A stretch of 60,000 bases of DNA from Takakia lepidozioides (GCA_030704615.1 CM060733.1:14448001-14508000); one strand, 5' to 3'; positions 1-12,110 are shown, numbered from the stretch's first letter. Translations and numbers: made by a program. The notes: a model not told the origin generated them from the letters alone.

Positions 1-210
1 ACATTTGAGGTCCTTCAGAACAGGGGTCTGGATTTGAGCCCAAGACCCATGTACAATGTGGTCTCACAGTCCATAGTGATCTGTGGCTGTCGTCTTCTAT
101 CTTCGGATCCTTGAGCCTCCTAACAGAAGAATCCGCAAGCGGTTTCAGCATGGAAGGATCTTGCAGCGGTGACCAGAGAGAGCAGTAATTGTTTGCTTGC
201 TGTTGCTTCC

Positions 211-3200
211 ATGGCGGCCGTAGCTGCATTGTCCCTGCCTTCTCTGGTAAGCTCATTTCCGTTTCTTCGCAGTGCTGTCCTTTCTAATTGTGAGGGTTGA
301 AGGTCGTGATATTGGATATGTATGCGCGAGGCTTTTGCTTGGTGAAGATGAGTACATGGTTGGACAGTGTCGCTGGGGGAGGAGTTGATGAATCCATTCA
401 TCTCCTCGTGTGTTTCTTCTGGACATCCTGTTTTGCAATGCTCGCATTGGGGCACGAGTTGCGGCATACTATGAAGCTTTCCACTTCTAGATGATGCACT
501 GGTTCTTATTTGTCTTCTTCAAATTTCATTCAGAAGCACGAATTCGAAGCTGAAACTTTCAAAAGCAGACATTGTTCTTCTCTATGTAGGCAAGCCACGT
601 GCCTAGTGGCGTATATGGCCATGGGGAGTTTCCCTGACTGGGCACTGGATTCAGGCGGTGCCTGGAACTTGTCGGGTAGGACGTTTGCCGGTTTGAAAGT
701 TCTCCTGGCAATCTCCAATGATTTGAACCCTAGCAGGGTTAGGGAGACCTACAATGAAATCACGTCGATAGTAAGTAGCATCTGTTACTTCAATTTTGTC
801 ACCTGGGCCAGAAATCTTCAACTCAATATCCCTTGAGAGAAGCTGAAGGTCAAGGTACTGATTGCGGTTACTATCATGCTTAAATGTGCTATAAAATTTG
901 AAAGTAGCAGCTGCTTTGGCACAGTAAATAGGGCACCAGAGCGATTTTCCTTCTTTACTACAACAGGTAGCTGTTACCCAATACTAATAACGGAGTCTCT
1001 TGTATCCAGGCCACTCGCATCCGATGCAATGCAACATCAGCGCCACCCCGAGAGACTTTTCCATTGAGTGAAGCAGCAGGGGCGCCAAGCGGAACACCAG
1101 CCATGACTTTGATGACTGGGGCAGTCAATGCGCTCTTTGCTGTCAAGCCTTTTTTCCAATTTGCAGCAGGTCGAGCCAGACAAATGATAGTAGAGAGAGG
1201 CACTGAAATTGGGCACCCATGGGCTCCAGAGCTAGCCAGGCTGCAGCTTCATGACTGGGATGCGGAGTTCAATGCCGCACAGAACCTTTCTATAGAGTAC
1301 CCCGAAGTAAGTAGTTCTCTCTTGCCACACACTCCAGCTTCGTAAGAATGAATTTTGCTCTAGCTCAGGTGGATTTGGTTCATTCATCAAGAGGGACTTT
1401 TCTTGGAAGTAAGGTTTTCTAGTGGTGCTGGAATGACAGGGAATGAGTTTGCTGTGTATTGGAACCACTGATCGGCATGACTGGTGTATCAAACTGGGTT
1501 CTGAAACAACACACATTTTCTTTTTTGCCAATTCCCAATGTCAGGCTGCTTGTCCACTCGTTGGTGTATACCATATGTGCATCGGGTGATGTCGAGAAGG
1601 CCATTTTGTATAGTTGTCAGATTGTACTCATAAGACGTTGTTTGCCGTAGCCTTGTGGCCATTGACCCCGCGCCCAGTTTGAGCGGGAACAAAAGGGACA
1701 GAACCTACCTCTGTCAGGGGCTGACGTTGGTAGTAAGACTTACCTCCATGTAAAGAATTAATCCGGGTTGTCAGAAAGACTTGGCTTTTGCTAGGTTGGT
1801 CAAGGCTGTGAAGAGTCAGTTATTCATTCTGTTTTTGTTTTGCGGGCAGTATTATTTGAAGCCCTTTCATGCATATGACAAAGGAAATCTGTCTTGGGAT
1901 GCGGCATGGGAAGTGGAGCTTGCTGCTAAGTCTGTGCATGCCAATGTGTTTGACCCTGAGGTAAATTTCTACACATCCTTAATGATTTTTGATGTAGATA
2001 GTACCAAATATCCTTCTTATCACCGAAGCCTCCCTGGTGGAATGGATCACAAAGCCAGCTAAAACCTGCTAACATTTCAGGTGGTGATGAATTGATTTTA
2101 AAAAGTAAAAAGCAGTTGGTCTGAGGTCGGCCTCTGGTGCTTTGCAGACATGGGACGTGGCAGAAACATAACTTTCTGTGTGCATGCCTCTTCCTCAAAC
2201 CTGGTTAGTCACCACTGGACCCAAAAATTCCAGACAACGCCTTCAAAACCTGGGACGCAACTAATTTCTGAAGCTGCTGCTGTTCCACATGTGCTCCATC
2301 CGACGTTTCTATGGAGTTTGGCTGGTCACAAACTTTTTAGAAGTTAATAACCAAGGGTCAGGCTCTCTGGTGGTTCTCTGCAGAGGAAAAAGCTGGATCC
2401 AAATGGTGACGTGAAGTTAAGGGATTCATATCATGAGAAGATGCGGTCTATGCTTCCAAGCACCCCTCGCGCTATTGTGGACATAGGCTGTGCAGCAGGG
2501 CTTAGCACCTTTGGTCTCCATGAGGTTGTACAGATTCTATATTCTTTCTTTCATTCATTCACTGAGCTCTAGATCTCATGGAGAAACTATGCGATAGACT
2601 TAGGACAAATGTGCATACCCTTAGGTATGGTGAAATGCAGTGGCAAAACATTCAGGTCTGCACCCAGCATAGCCAGTCTGTGAAGCAAAAATGGATGGAT
2701 GGCTAATCCAAAGACGATTTTTTCTGGGGGTGTTTGCATCTCCAGCTTTTTCCAGATGCACATGTTATTGGTGTGGATCTTTCACCTTATTTTATCTCTG
2801 TTGCGAATTATCGGCTCAAGGAGAAGGCCAACCCCTTGGTATGTTGCATATTAAGTTAATATGTTTTAGAACAGTCACAAGTCACAATGTTGTCATAAGT
2901 TCTGTGTGTGTATGGAAATCTATGAGATTTTGTGAAGTTGTAACATGGTGTTTGGAGTTTGTTCAGATTACTTTACAGCATGTATTATCTGTAAGAAGAG
3001 AGCAGTGGTGTCTTCCATTGTATCTTTTGGTTTGCATGTCAGGTCCTGTCTGCAATGCAATCAACTTGGCTGTGAGTTACACAGCTGTCTTATACAGGTG
3101 TGAATGGAATCAGGGTTCTATGTTGAGAACTCTTACCTGACATCATGGTTGGGAAGCAGAGCCAGAGATTGCCAGTGCACTTCATGCACGCTGCCGGGGA

Positions 3201-4335
3201 ATACACGGGGCTACCATCAGGGGCCTTTGATATGGTTTCGCTTTGTCTGGTCTGTCATGAACTTCCTCGTTCAGCTACCAAACAGGTACCCAAATGAAGG
3301 GGGCTGGGGGAAAGGAGAGAGAGAGGGAGGGCCAGGCAAAAACTGTGCATTGCCTTTTTTAGATAGTAATTTTTGCTTCCTGTTACATCCGTTTAGGCTC
3401 ACACTTCAGGATTCTCAACTATGCTAAGATGGCATAGGTAGAACATTACATCAGGAATCACCATATTTAAAGATATTAGTCAAAATTGTGCAGTACCTGC
3501 TGCATGCTAGGTTGCCTTATTTTTGTTTTCATTCAATTAAATTCTCGGAATGCTGTCATTTACAGATAATTGTGGAGGCACACAGGCTTTTGAAACCAGG
3601 CGGTGCACTAGCCATCATGGAGATGAATCCATACTCACCTCTGGTTCAAAGCATGGTCTCAAACGTTTTTGCATTTACTGCGGTAAGTCAATATCTGCCA
3701 CGTTGCAAGTATGCTCCTTTGAACATGCCCTGATAACAAGCTGATGTGCTCTTAAAGTGAAAATATACGCCATCAATAATCCACAACGGATTCTGAGACC
3801 GCTCCATTGAGCACCCCTTCCAGACATATGCGGAGATGGCTAACTTCCCCTGTGGTCCAGATTCATGAAGTAGAAGTGGAAAAAAGCTTATGCTATGTTT
3901 CTTAATGCATGCATCATATTAGGCCCTTGAAATAACTCTTTTAAGTTTGCAAGCAGAAGAATGCTGAAAGCACTTCAGTATAAGCCTTTCAATGAGGTTA
4001 TAGATTGGTGCTTGTTTCCAATCCAGTATTTTGATGCCCAATAATCCTGCAGCTGGCAGCAAGAAAAGGTTATCCAACTACAAATTGTCTGCATGGTTGA
4101 GCACCCTGGTCTCTTGAAGGAATCCAATTTCTAGTGAGGTTTTAGTGACTTTGATACATGTTCATAACCCGGTTTCTTTGGTGGGTTGCCTGTGCAGTTC
4201 AAGGCGACAGAGCCGTACTTCGATGACTATAGGACATTTGGGATTGAGAGGGCTATTGAGAATGGTGGTTTCACCTTCCCGTCACAAGCAGAGACCTCAC
4301 CTCGCCATAGAATCCTTGTTGCTAAAAGAAAGTAG
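211..4335 (+). CDS. Class I SAM-dependent methyltransferase, probably plastid-targeted
   Basis: Eight exons join without breaking frame, every junction in phase 0 with GT-AG borders: 211-252, 1010-1306, 1850-1960, 2384-2524, 2746-2838, 3160-3285, 3566-3682 and 4198-4335 (stop TAG), giving about 354 residues. The first ATG opens a small exon (MAAVAALSLPSL) that with the start of exon 2 (ATRIRCNATSAPP) reads like a chloroplast transit peptide. The SAM fold is clear: motif I VDIGCAAGLSTFG near residues 182-194, the strand-2 motif HVIGVDLSPYF, then a post-motif GAFDMVSL and EAHRLLKPGGALAIMEMNP. The C-terminal SPRHRILVAKR ending is, from memory, typical of plant UbiE/Methyltransf_11-like proteins. 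The family and the transferase reaction are well supported; the substrate is unknown. The acceptor of exon 6 is the least certain, since 3127 is an alternative to 3159. A further small exon between 253 and 1009 cannot be excluded. Confidence 0.85.
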
Positions 4336-4786
4336 AGCACGTTACTTCAACCTATCTCTTTGATTATGTCTACGCTTTTCTACTTTTTGGTGTTACCCTG
4401 TTGTGTGTAGCCAGGTGACATTGAGAATTCTCACTAATTGTGGTGAGAGCAAGTTTGGTGTAATAGCACCCCTGCAAGTCCTAGTACCAGGACTCTTTCA
4501 AGTTCCCAGACTTTGAGCCTCCATGTGGAGGTCAAGTGTAGTGCTTGGTGGGCACACCCAAATGTTAAGAAAGTTACAACTGAATGAGAAAGAAATTCAA
4601 ATTTTACTCTCTGCTGATTTAAGGTGGTCTCACCATGACAGAGATCTTACCTTCTCTTTGGTGTGAAATATGGAATGTTGAGAGATTATGTATTTTCCTG
4701 GGTTTCTATGATTTGTCGTAAGCATATGCAATCAGGCCATGAGTGCCAAGCTTGAGAATTCAGAAGCTGGATGTGGCTTCTACGGT
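4336..4786. other. 3' flank of the methyltransferase gene
   Basis: No coding pattern or repeat is seen here. It probably holds the 3' UTR and downstream spacer of the methyltransferase gene. Confidence 0.4.
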
Positions 4787-4915
4787 GTTTTTTACACGAG
4801 GGCCCGGGCCCAAAAAATCATGGGCCCACGACTAGAGCTTTTGTGCCCACAATCGGGCTGAATGAACTGATTAAAATATAATCTTCAAGGAACTGGGCCC
4901 TCTTCGTGTAAACCT
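4787..4915. mobile_element. Short inverted-repeat element with GGGCCC ends (MITE-like)
   Basis: TTTACACGAGGGCCCGG near 4791 is answered by its inverted form GGGCCCTCTTCGTGTAAA near 4896, enclosing about 120 bp rich in GGGCCC. A closely related terminus, GGTTTACAAGAGGGCCCGG, lies at 34504. The arrangement fits a MITE or the end of a larger DNA transposon. No target duplication could be fixed here, so the outer borders are approximate. Confidence 0.45.
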
Positions 4916-5031
4916 GTTGGGCCCAAGCCTAAGGCCCAACCTACACCAATATCAGCCACTCTCCCCCTTCTTTTTTCTCTCTGTCTTCTACGCTTCACGC
5001 TGTCTCCCATCAAATCGTGTATCCCTAAACT

Positions 5032-5214
5032 ATGGAAACTATGGAAGCAAGAAGGCATAATATTCTTGTGGCCTTGGTCCTCTTCATGGCCTTCAAGCGC
5101 GTGATTACAACCATTTTGGCATTGCAACAACTTATAAACGAGCAATTTGCTAGATTGTTGATGATGTTTGTGTTCATCATGGAAGGAGGAGGTCCAAAAG
5201 ATAGAAAGGGCTGA
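5032..5214 (+). pseudogene. Hydrophobic 60-codon ORF, possible transposase N-terminus
   Basis: A 60-codon reading frame starts METMEARRHNILVALVLFMA and is rich in aliphatic residues. It lies just inside the GGGCCC inverted repeat and upstream of a Myb/SANT-like remnant. That context and a vague resemblance to the N-termini of plant PIF/Harbinger nucleases suggest a transposon origin. There is no catalytic motif and the frame ends early. It could equally be chance. Confidence 0.2.
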
Positions 5215-5698
5215 CGATTCTACGGGCAAAACCAGGATACGGAAATAGTGCTTATGTCATGGTTTTGTTTGTGATTAGTTAGGAATAGTTATTTCTAGCT
5301 AATTAGGACTTTATAAATTTATATTTGTATTTTGTGGGTGCCTTGAGTGCTTGCAGCGAGGTGACTATCCAAAGTCTCTAGTCTCTAATGAGTGTGAAGT
5401 GGGGCTGATCCGCACCGCAGGGTGGATTCATTTAGCAAATGTGCCCTTGACTTGACTTAGTTTATGTGATAGAGTGGATTTCACTTGGAAGGACTAGGAC
5501 TTGTTCTTAGTGTGATTGCTTCATGCTTTGAGAGTTTTCATTGTCTTCCACTTCTCTCATTTCTCATCTCTTATCATTGTGGTATAGTTTTTTTAGGATT
5601 GTGTGCGTAGCATGTATGGTGGACAACGATGTATGTTGTGGCACGATGCTTAGGTGCACGAGAACTAGGATCATGGACGTGGACCTTTGAGAACGAAA

Positions 5699-5820
5699 GA
5701 CTGGACATACATTGCTGATAGATTGAATGCAGGAATTCCCAATGCGCCCCATCGTTCTTGGAAGCAATGTCGCGACTAGGCCAACAAACTTAAGGATGTG
5801 TATCAAGAAAAAAAAAAATA
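5699..5820 (+). pseudogene. Myb/SANT-like transposon protein fragment
   Basis: Read from 5699 the frame gives DWTYIADRLNAGIPNAPHRS and then WKQCRD, one TAG, and ANKLKDVYQEKKK. This is the pattern of the Myb/SANT-like DNA-binding domain of plant PIF/Harbinger ORF1 proteins and their host relatives (a W near the start, then W-x-Q-C-R and K-L-K-D-x-Y). The in-frame stop and the loss of recognisable sequence on either side mark it as a relic. A C-terminal part of a similar protein lies at 35760-36450. Confidence 0.4.
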
Positions 5821-7231
5821 CTGCTTTCACCATAGCGAGTATGATCAACCAATTGTGGACTAGCCCCTTTCATAGTATGAATGATGTCTTCCATTGTTTT
5901 GGCAATAGATCGCATATTAGACTTCACAGTATCACAAGTGTTTTGACATAAATGTTGGTTGTCAAATGGGGAAGCTTCGTCTGTATGCCACAACGCATTA
6001 TATTAATGCACATGAAATATATTATAATAAATATATTTTGCTATGTATATTTGATTATAGATGTACATATGTAGATAATATATATAAACAGGTACTCAAG
6101 ACTTACAAAAATATAATATGTACACAAATAAAGAATGGGTGTTTAGTTTACCTTCATACAACCCATCTTTTAACATGAGTTCTGCGCGACTTGTGAGTTG
6201 TTGGTGTCTTCAAATAGGGCATGAAGACCGTTCCCAACAGCTCCAACTCGGCACCACAAATTCGCACAAATTGAGTACTAAGGTATGTTATTGATCAGCT
6301 GTATAACCTTAATTTGATGTTTACATAAGTTGTCATGCAATGCCCAATCACATGTGCAACATGCCCATCCCATTTGCCTATGGAATTATATACTTGATGG
6401 AATTTTGTGACGGGATGATGAGTGATGCGTACTTGAAAGGGCTCTCCATTCCTTGATGGATTCACAACATCAGAGTCAAGTATTTTGCTTGCTCTCCCAA
6501 CAGAGCTTTCAAACAATAATTCTGCTTTGACAAACCCATTAGTCTTCATGTGGTCCATGTATGAATAATGTCTTGCAACAGTGCTCACCAATTTTTATAT
6601 AAGCCAATCCACTCTCATGTCCTTTGTAGTTTTTTTCGACCCAAATAGACGAGATTTTAAATTGTATTGATTTAAATAGTAAGCCTCAATTACTCCGTTG
6701 ATTTCTGACGATTCGTTTGGCAAAGGTCGACGGATGCTGCTTCCCGCAGTTTCATTTTTCAATTTCTACATTTCTCCTTCTCTGATCGTGCCTCGCACGT
6801 AGAAGATGCTCCTCGCATACGACCATTGTGTGTAGTGGCAAGTTGTCGATGACGTTGTGTGATGTGCACTCCATCCGCCGAGCTACCTTGTTTCTTTAAG
6901 ATTAAATTTTATCATTTCTGATTTCAGACTTTTACCAATGGCAAAAAAATACATGTAAAAGGAGCGGGTTGCCAAGCCAAGATTCCCCCAAAGGACTTTT
7001 GGAGTGATAAGCTATTATGAGGGATGTAATTCGATAAAGCTTGCATGCAAGGTTACAAGGATAATCCGTAGAGGACTAGATTCTGTGCCTAGAACCTTAA
7101 AGATTGCATATAGGTAGGTCTGCTAAATTGAACTTGCAAATTGTCAAGAGAATTAGCGTGCGTCATATCGTGTGCATGTATTCCACCACACCCGGTATGG
7201 TGAAGTTCACGTAACAATGTCATGACGACAC
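5821..7231. other. AT-rich spacer without recognisable genes
   Basis: No convincing coding pattern is seen on either strand. There is an AT-rich patch around 6000-6130 and several short unsupported reading frames, including one of 98 codons on the minus strand (6295-6591) that matches nothing I recognise. Confidence 0.4.
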
Positions 7232-8159
7232 TTAGGGAATTCCAAAAAGGCCTTAATGTGAAATGCAGCGCAATTCACTTGATCAGATGCCAATTCAATT
7301 GAATTGCGATGCCAATTCAATTGAACTAACCCTAATTTACAATTTGAACCAAATGTACTTTGAAACAACAACTACTCTATCCTAAAATGTATTAGCAAAC
7401 CACAGTACACAGTGTGGGCAGGTTGAAGACAAACCATGTGATCAAGCTCTTTCTTTCAGTGTGTGTGTTGAGGAGCGTTTGGTAACCCACTCTAGTACCC
7501 CTAAAGTTCTCTCCTCAAAACTCATGAGTCACCTGCACGTACACAAGAACTACAGCTTTAGCTAAAATGATATATTTATCAATGATTGGGGGAACTCATG
7601 CCAATATGGGAATGTGTTTACTTATGGGCAGATCTTGTCATTTGGTGATCCAAGAAGGCTTCCATCATACATAGCGCCACCACCGCTCCACCACCGCTCA
7701 ACCCTAAACTTGTTGTTGCATTCTTCTCTCGTTACTTCTCGTCCTCCAACTAATTTGATCCTTTCACTTTTAGGGCACCTCTGCCCTAAAAACCCTTCAT
7801 CACTTCATTTCTCTCTCCCTTTCCCTCGCTCTCGCTCTCTCTCTAATATATATCTCTCCTTTAGGCTACGCGACTCATGTCGTGACTTAGGCCTTACCAC
7901 AAGCAAAGGATGGACGGGCAGCAGGAATAGACGGGCCAGCATGTATATTCAGCTTATACTCTCGTATGTATATGTGTATACGATACATATACATATACAT
8001 ATATATGATAATATATTATATATATTATATACAAAACTGTGTTAAAAATTATAGATTACAATTCAATTGAATTACAAATTAGGGTTAGTTCAATTGAATT
8101 GGCATCTGATCAAGTGAATTGCGCTGCATTTCACATCAAGGCCTTTTTGGAATTCCCTA
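7232..8159. mobile_element. Non-autonomous DNA transposon with about 100-bp terminal inverted repeats
   Basis: The left end begins TTAGGGAATTCCAAAAAGGC and the right end is its inverted complement, ending GGAATTCCCTA at 8159. The match continues for about 100 bp, through the AATGCAGCGCAATTCACTTG block and the ATTCAATTGAACTAACCC block. The left repeat carries an extra copy of about 22 bp of the AATTCAATTG-type motif. GACAC occurs immediately outside both ends (7227-7231 and 8160-8164), a possible 5-bp target duplication. The roughly 700-bp interior codes for nothing recognisable and includes an AT dinucleotide tract at 7975-8035. This is a long-TIR, non-autonomous element; the superfamily is uncertain. 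Confidence 0.8.
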
Positions 8160-8639
8160 GACACCACCTCCTTTCAAGCATACCAAAATTAAACAACTCA
8201 TACAACTTTTAAATGTATATCTTCAAAAAGTTGGTCCCAATATCAAACGTATTTCATCCAGAAATTGGTCCTGTGAAAAGCCCAGTAAACCCGGCTTCGC
8301 AAGGCCAATACAAACAAACGCATGGAATAACTTACATGCAAGGCCTGCCAAATTGTAATTACAAATCGGTTGTGTGCACAACCCTATTTACTGTTGTGAG
8401 GCTCCCATACGTACACTGTGATGGGGTCGAAGGAGCTGGCTTCCGAAGCACAGCTTGTAACCTATTCCAGTACCGAAGGCATCCTCCGCGAATGGGTCGC
8501 ACCTTGGCATGTTAGTCTCTTGATTAGAATATAGGGTTATGCATTTTGGTGAGGTTTGGGGGATGGGAGGAGAGCGATGACATGTCGTGGGAGAAGATTG
8601 TCTTAGCAGATGAAGGAGGCAGGGTAAGTGCTGACACGC
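8160..8639. other. Spacer, nothing recognised
   Basis: No gene, repeat or RNA signature was found between the long-TIR element and the DYW fragment. Confidence 0.4.
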
Positions 8640-8911
8640 GCCTTGATGTGGGGGAGGAGCAAAAGGAATTTTCATTTTGCTACCACAGTGAGTAGCTGGC
8701 CATTGGTTTTGTGCTGATCAGCACGGCCCCTAGGACGCCTCTCGGTGTGAATATTTGGGTGTGTGGTGACTGCCACACCGCCGCCACGAAGTTCATCTCA
8801 AATATTGTTGGCCGAGCAATTGTGGTACGTTATAATGGGGTTTATCTTGTGGGGATTACTGGTAAAACGATGTTTTCCTGGAAAGGTGCAAGTGTCTTGC
8901 TTTATTCATGA
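8640..8911 (+). pseudogene. PPR-DYW protein C-terminal fragment (gene A)
   Basis: The frame reads EEQKEFSFCYHSE, a TAG where lysine is expected, then [16 protein letters not shown] and [18 protein letters not shown]. These are the HSE and CGDCH zinc-binding elements of the DYW cytidine-deaminase domain of plant organelle RNA-editing factors. The usual RDANRFHHF and terminal DYW are lost. Only the C-terminus is present; no PPR array precedes it. The following bases 8998-9054 match, in inverse, the flank at 57240-57310, so this is the 3' end plus 3' flank of a once complete gene, cut by the 9055 inversion breakpoint. Confidence 0.75.
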
Positions 8912-9054
8912 TTGCGTTGCTCCTTTGCTCTGATCCTGAAGTATTGGCTATGATGTCGTGTTGAGGCATTTCCCCTAGCTTATCAACCTTCCAAGAGCCC
9001 ATAGTGTGGTCTACCCAGCATAGTTGAGAAGTCAGCCCATAATTGCATTTGACT

Positions 9055-10985
9055 CCTGAGAATAGATGTTACCGCACGTTCAACGATATCCACATTGCCA
9101 TGGGTTTCTGCAGGCACCCAGCAAGGCCTTCCACACCACAGCATCTAGTTTGATTGGCATTTTATTAATGAGCTCCTGTGCCTCATCCAATCCCCGTGGA
9201 CGTCCAAGAAAGTTCACCATGAGGCCAAAGTGCTTTACTGTCTGAGTGACACCACGTTCAGCCATCTCCACATTGCCGTGGATTTCTGCAGGCACCAAGC
9301 AAGGCCTCCACAGCATCTCGTTTTATGGGCATTTTATTAATGGCGTCCTCTGCCTCATCCAATTGCCCCGAACGACCAAGAAGGTTCACCATGCAGCCAA
9401 AGTGCTTTACTATCAGAGTGACACCATGATCTCTACTCAGGGAATCAGAGTAGCGTCTTCCTTCAACCAGTAGGCCAACGTGGCTGCATGCAGAGAAAAC
9501 ACATATAAATGCGGTTCGGTCTGGCTTCAAGCCTTCCTTTTGCATTCCTTCAAATAGTTGCAGAGCCTCCCTATGACGACGATGCTGGGCATATCCTGCT
9601 ATCATCGTGCTCCAGGAACCACATCTTGTTCGGCCATATTGTCCAACATTCCCTTTGCATCTTAAATGCTCCTTTTGCATTCCCTCAAATAGTCGCAGAG
9701 CCTCCCTATGACGGCAATGCTGGGCATATCCTGCTATCATCGTGCTCCAGGAACCACATCTCGTTCGGCCATATTGTCCAACATTCCCTTTGCATCTTAA
9801 ATGCTCCCGCCTTTGGCATACATGTCCACCAGGGTATTGTTCAGAATGACATCTGGTACCCTTTCCAGGGCTGCCAGGCTCACACACACATTGCCCCCGG
9901 TTGGGCTTCACGCCCTCCCACATCATTTCCTCATGTCTTCAAAGCCTCCATCATGCACCCATGCATATCCTGCAATCATTGTGTCCCAGGACACCACACC
10001 TTGTCTGGTCATATTGTCGAACACACCATTTGCATCCTCAAAGTTCTGCCTCTGGCATACATGTCTACCAGTGTATTGTTCAGAATGACATCTGGTACAA
10101 TTCTTGCTTGGATGATGTCGCCATGGACCTCTTTGCCATTTTCCAGGGCTGCCAGGCTTGGTCACGCATTGCAAACGCAAACAAATGTGAACCGGTTAGG
10201 CTTCACCCCTTCCCGCATCAGTTTCTCATACGTCTTCAAAGCCTCCATCGTGCACCCATGCTGGGCATATCCTGCAATCATCGTGTTCCAGGATGCCACA
10301 TCTTGTCCGGTCACATTGTGGAACACTCCCTTTGCATCCTCAAGCTCTGCCTTTGGCATACATGTCCACCAGGGTATTGTTCAGAATGACATCTGGTACA
10401 ATTCCCACTTCGATGATGTCACCACGGACCCCTTTGCCCTTTTCCAAGGCTGCTACCCTCCCGCATCATTTCCTCATGTCTTCAAAGCCTCCATCCTGTG
10501 CTGGGCATATCCTGCAATCATCGTGTTCCAGGACACCACATCTCGTTCGGTCATACTGTCGAACACTCCCTTGGCATCCTTGAAGCTCTGCCTTTGGCAT
10601 ACATGTCCACCAGGGTTTTGTTCAGAATACATCTGGTACAATTCCTGCTTTGATGATGCATCATGGACCTCTTTGCCCTTTTCCAGAGCTGCCAGGCTTG
10701 GTCATGCATTGCAAACACAAACAAACGGAATATCCTGTGATCACTATGTTCAAGGACACCACATCTCGTTTGGCCATATTGTTGAGCACTCCCTTTGCAT
10801 CCTTGATGCTTCCGCCTTTGGCATACATGTCCAGCAGGGCAGAACGACATCTAGTACAATTCCCGCTTTGGTGATGTCACCGGCCTCTTTGCCCTTTTCC
10901 AGGGCTGCCAGGCTTGTGCACGCACTGCAATGCAAGTTTGCAAATGAACATGACCGGGTCTGGCTTCACCCCTCCCGGCCACCAT
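9055..10985 (-). pseudogene. Decayed PPR array (gene B), inside an inverted block
   Basis: Minus-strand frames hold many PLS-type PPR motifs in pieces: NTLVDMYAKGG-like, DVVSWNTMIAGYAQHG, KLMREGVKPNRFTFVCVCNA and, towards 9060, the E-region pieces MVNLLGRSGQLDEAEDAINK and ALLGACRNP. The frame changes repeatedly and stops interrupt it. A 129-bp unit around 9550-9690 is repeated at 9680-9810, and the GACRNP end occurs twice (9080-9316 and 9258-9400), so local tandem duplication occurred. An active copy would be an organelle RNA-binding editing factor. Its true 3' continuation, an E motif reading ATYVLLSNIFATAGRW, sits at 11303 on the plus strand, beyond the inversion breakpoint. Confidence 0.85.
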
Positions 10986-11266
10986 GGGATTAGATCTTGT
11001 CGTGTTAAGGCTAGCTTTTGACAACATTTATGCAAGTTAGTCAAGGGGTTCTCCCTGAGGCGGCTCCATGAGAAACATACAAACATGTCCAAATTCAAGA
11101 TGCTGGACAAACTTGGGCATGAGGCTGCCCCTCTAATCTAGCTTATTCTGAATTGTATTCATTTTCATCTGCAAGCTTCAAAGAAGCACCACCATCCACA
11201 CCACAATCAGAACAGCACTCTGATTTCCTTCCACAATCACCAGAGTCAGTCAAAATGCACCCCGTC
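10985..11266 (-). other. Duplicated inter-gene spacer, homologous to 56960-57240
   Basis: Plus-strand sequence from CCATGGGATTAGATCTTG to CAGTCAAAATGC matches 56965-57240 closely over about 280 bp. On the minus strand both copies retain coding-like words (KFVQHL-FGHV). The 57-kb copy has an open frame MEVNTNFNELDESSPVHKFV and so on that ends in TGA. I do not recognise the protein. It lies 3' of a PPR-DYW gene in the 57-kb copy. Confidence 0.6.
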
Positions 11267-11269
11267 ACT

Positions 11270-11405
11270 TATTACCGGCTGGGATGAACAGGATGCTGCA
11301 ACTTATGTGTTGCTATCAAACATCTTTGCCACAGCTGGCAGGTGGGACGCACTGCAAAGGTGAGAGAATGATGAAGGTCAGAGGGGTTAGAAAGAAGCGG
11401 GGTTT
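11270..11405 (+). pseudogene. PPR E-motif fragment, continuation of gene B
   Basis: The plus strand reads ATYVLLSNIFATAGRWDAL, then a frameshift, then pieces equivalent to the VRRMMKVRGVRKEAG block. This is the E motif that follows PPR arrays in editing factors. It matches the paralogous stretch at 57860-57970 read on the minus strand. It stands alone on this strand because the preceding array was inverted. Confidence 0.7.
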
Positions 11406-11479
11406 GCTGCTGCATTGAGGTTTGGCCGACAACGACTTCAAAATTTGAGACCAGCTTGTATTCACTCTCGTTTCACACT

Positions 11480-12110
11480 CTCGTTTTACTGTTCGAGTGT
11501 TTGACAAGTTTGGCAAACAAAGGCAAGCAACTCCATCACCTAGGGAGTATCCTTGGAGCCATACTGGGGTGGATTCATGGCTCCGTAGGATTGGGGTTCG
11601 TATCCACCAGGCCAAAAGCTTGCCAAAGCGCAAGTACACAGTTGAGATTGAATCCAGCCTGAAAACACTACCGAAGCCAGATACTAATGTTCCACACAAT
11701 GTAACTAACATGATGAAGTCATTCCCAATGAAACATAACTTGATCGCAATTTTTTGGAAGAGAGCATGCTTTACCGAGGGTGTTTAAGCACTGTGGGTGC
11801 ACAGAGGCGTTCTAGAGCATGTAGACCTGGGTGATTTGAGTGTTATTGTTTGAAGTGTAAAGTCTGTCATCATGGGCAAAATGCATGTCAAAATATTTTT
11901 CTTGGTGAAACAGCCGCATCATTAGAGGGGTATCACAGTTTGGCAGATCACTATGATCAAACTTAGTGGGGTCTAACACGACTGTGAAGGGAATCTGGAC
12001 TGATGATATGATGCATCTGAAATATCTGGATCGTCTACGCAGCACTATGGGGTGGTTGAACACTAGTAGGATGCTGGCGGTAACAGTTTTGATGACCTGT
12101 GGTGTTGCCA
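11480..12110 (+). pseudogene. Possible N-terminal remnant of an OSB-type gene
   Basis: A frame near 11497-11700 contains PSPREYPWSHTG and SWLRRIGVRIHQ. This faintly recalls the conserved P-S-E-I-P-W block and the start of the OB fold in organellar single-stranded-DNA-binding (OSB) proteins. The next plus-strand stretch, with several stops, has a LEHVDLGDL-like piece that could derive from the OB-fold L-x-x-G-D block. The assignment rests mainly on the certain OSB motifs downstream at 12.56 kb. Confidence 0.25.

Noticed and set aside
640-773. Possible extra methyltransferase exon ending in ATA|GTAAGT
   Set aside because: Exon 1 (ending 252) and exon 2 (starting 1010) already join in phase and give a sensible transit peptide. 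The candidate sequence has no family resemblance.
9509-10993. A 494-codon plus-strand open frame
   Set aside because: It is antisense to the decayed PPR array. Its internal repeats simply mirror PPR units, and it has no start context or recognisable domain.
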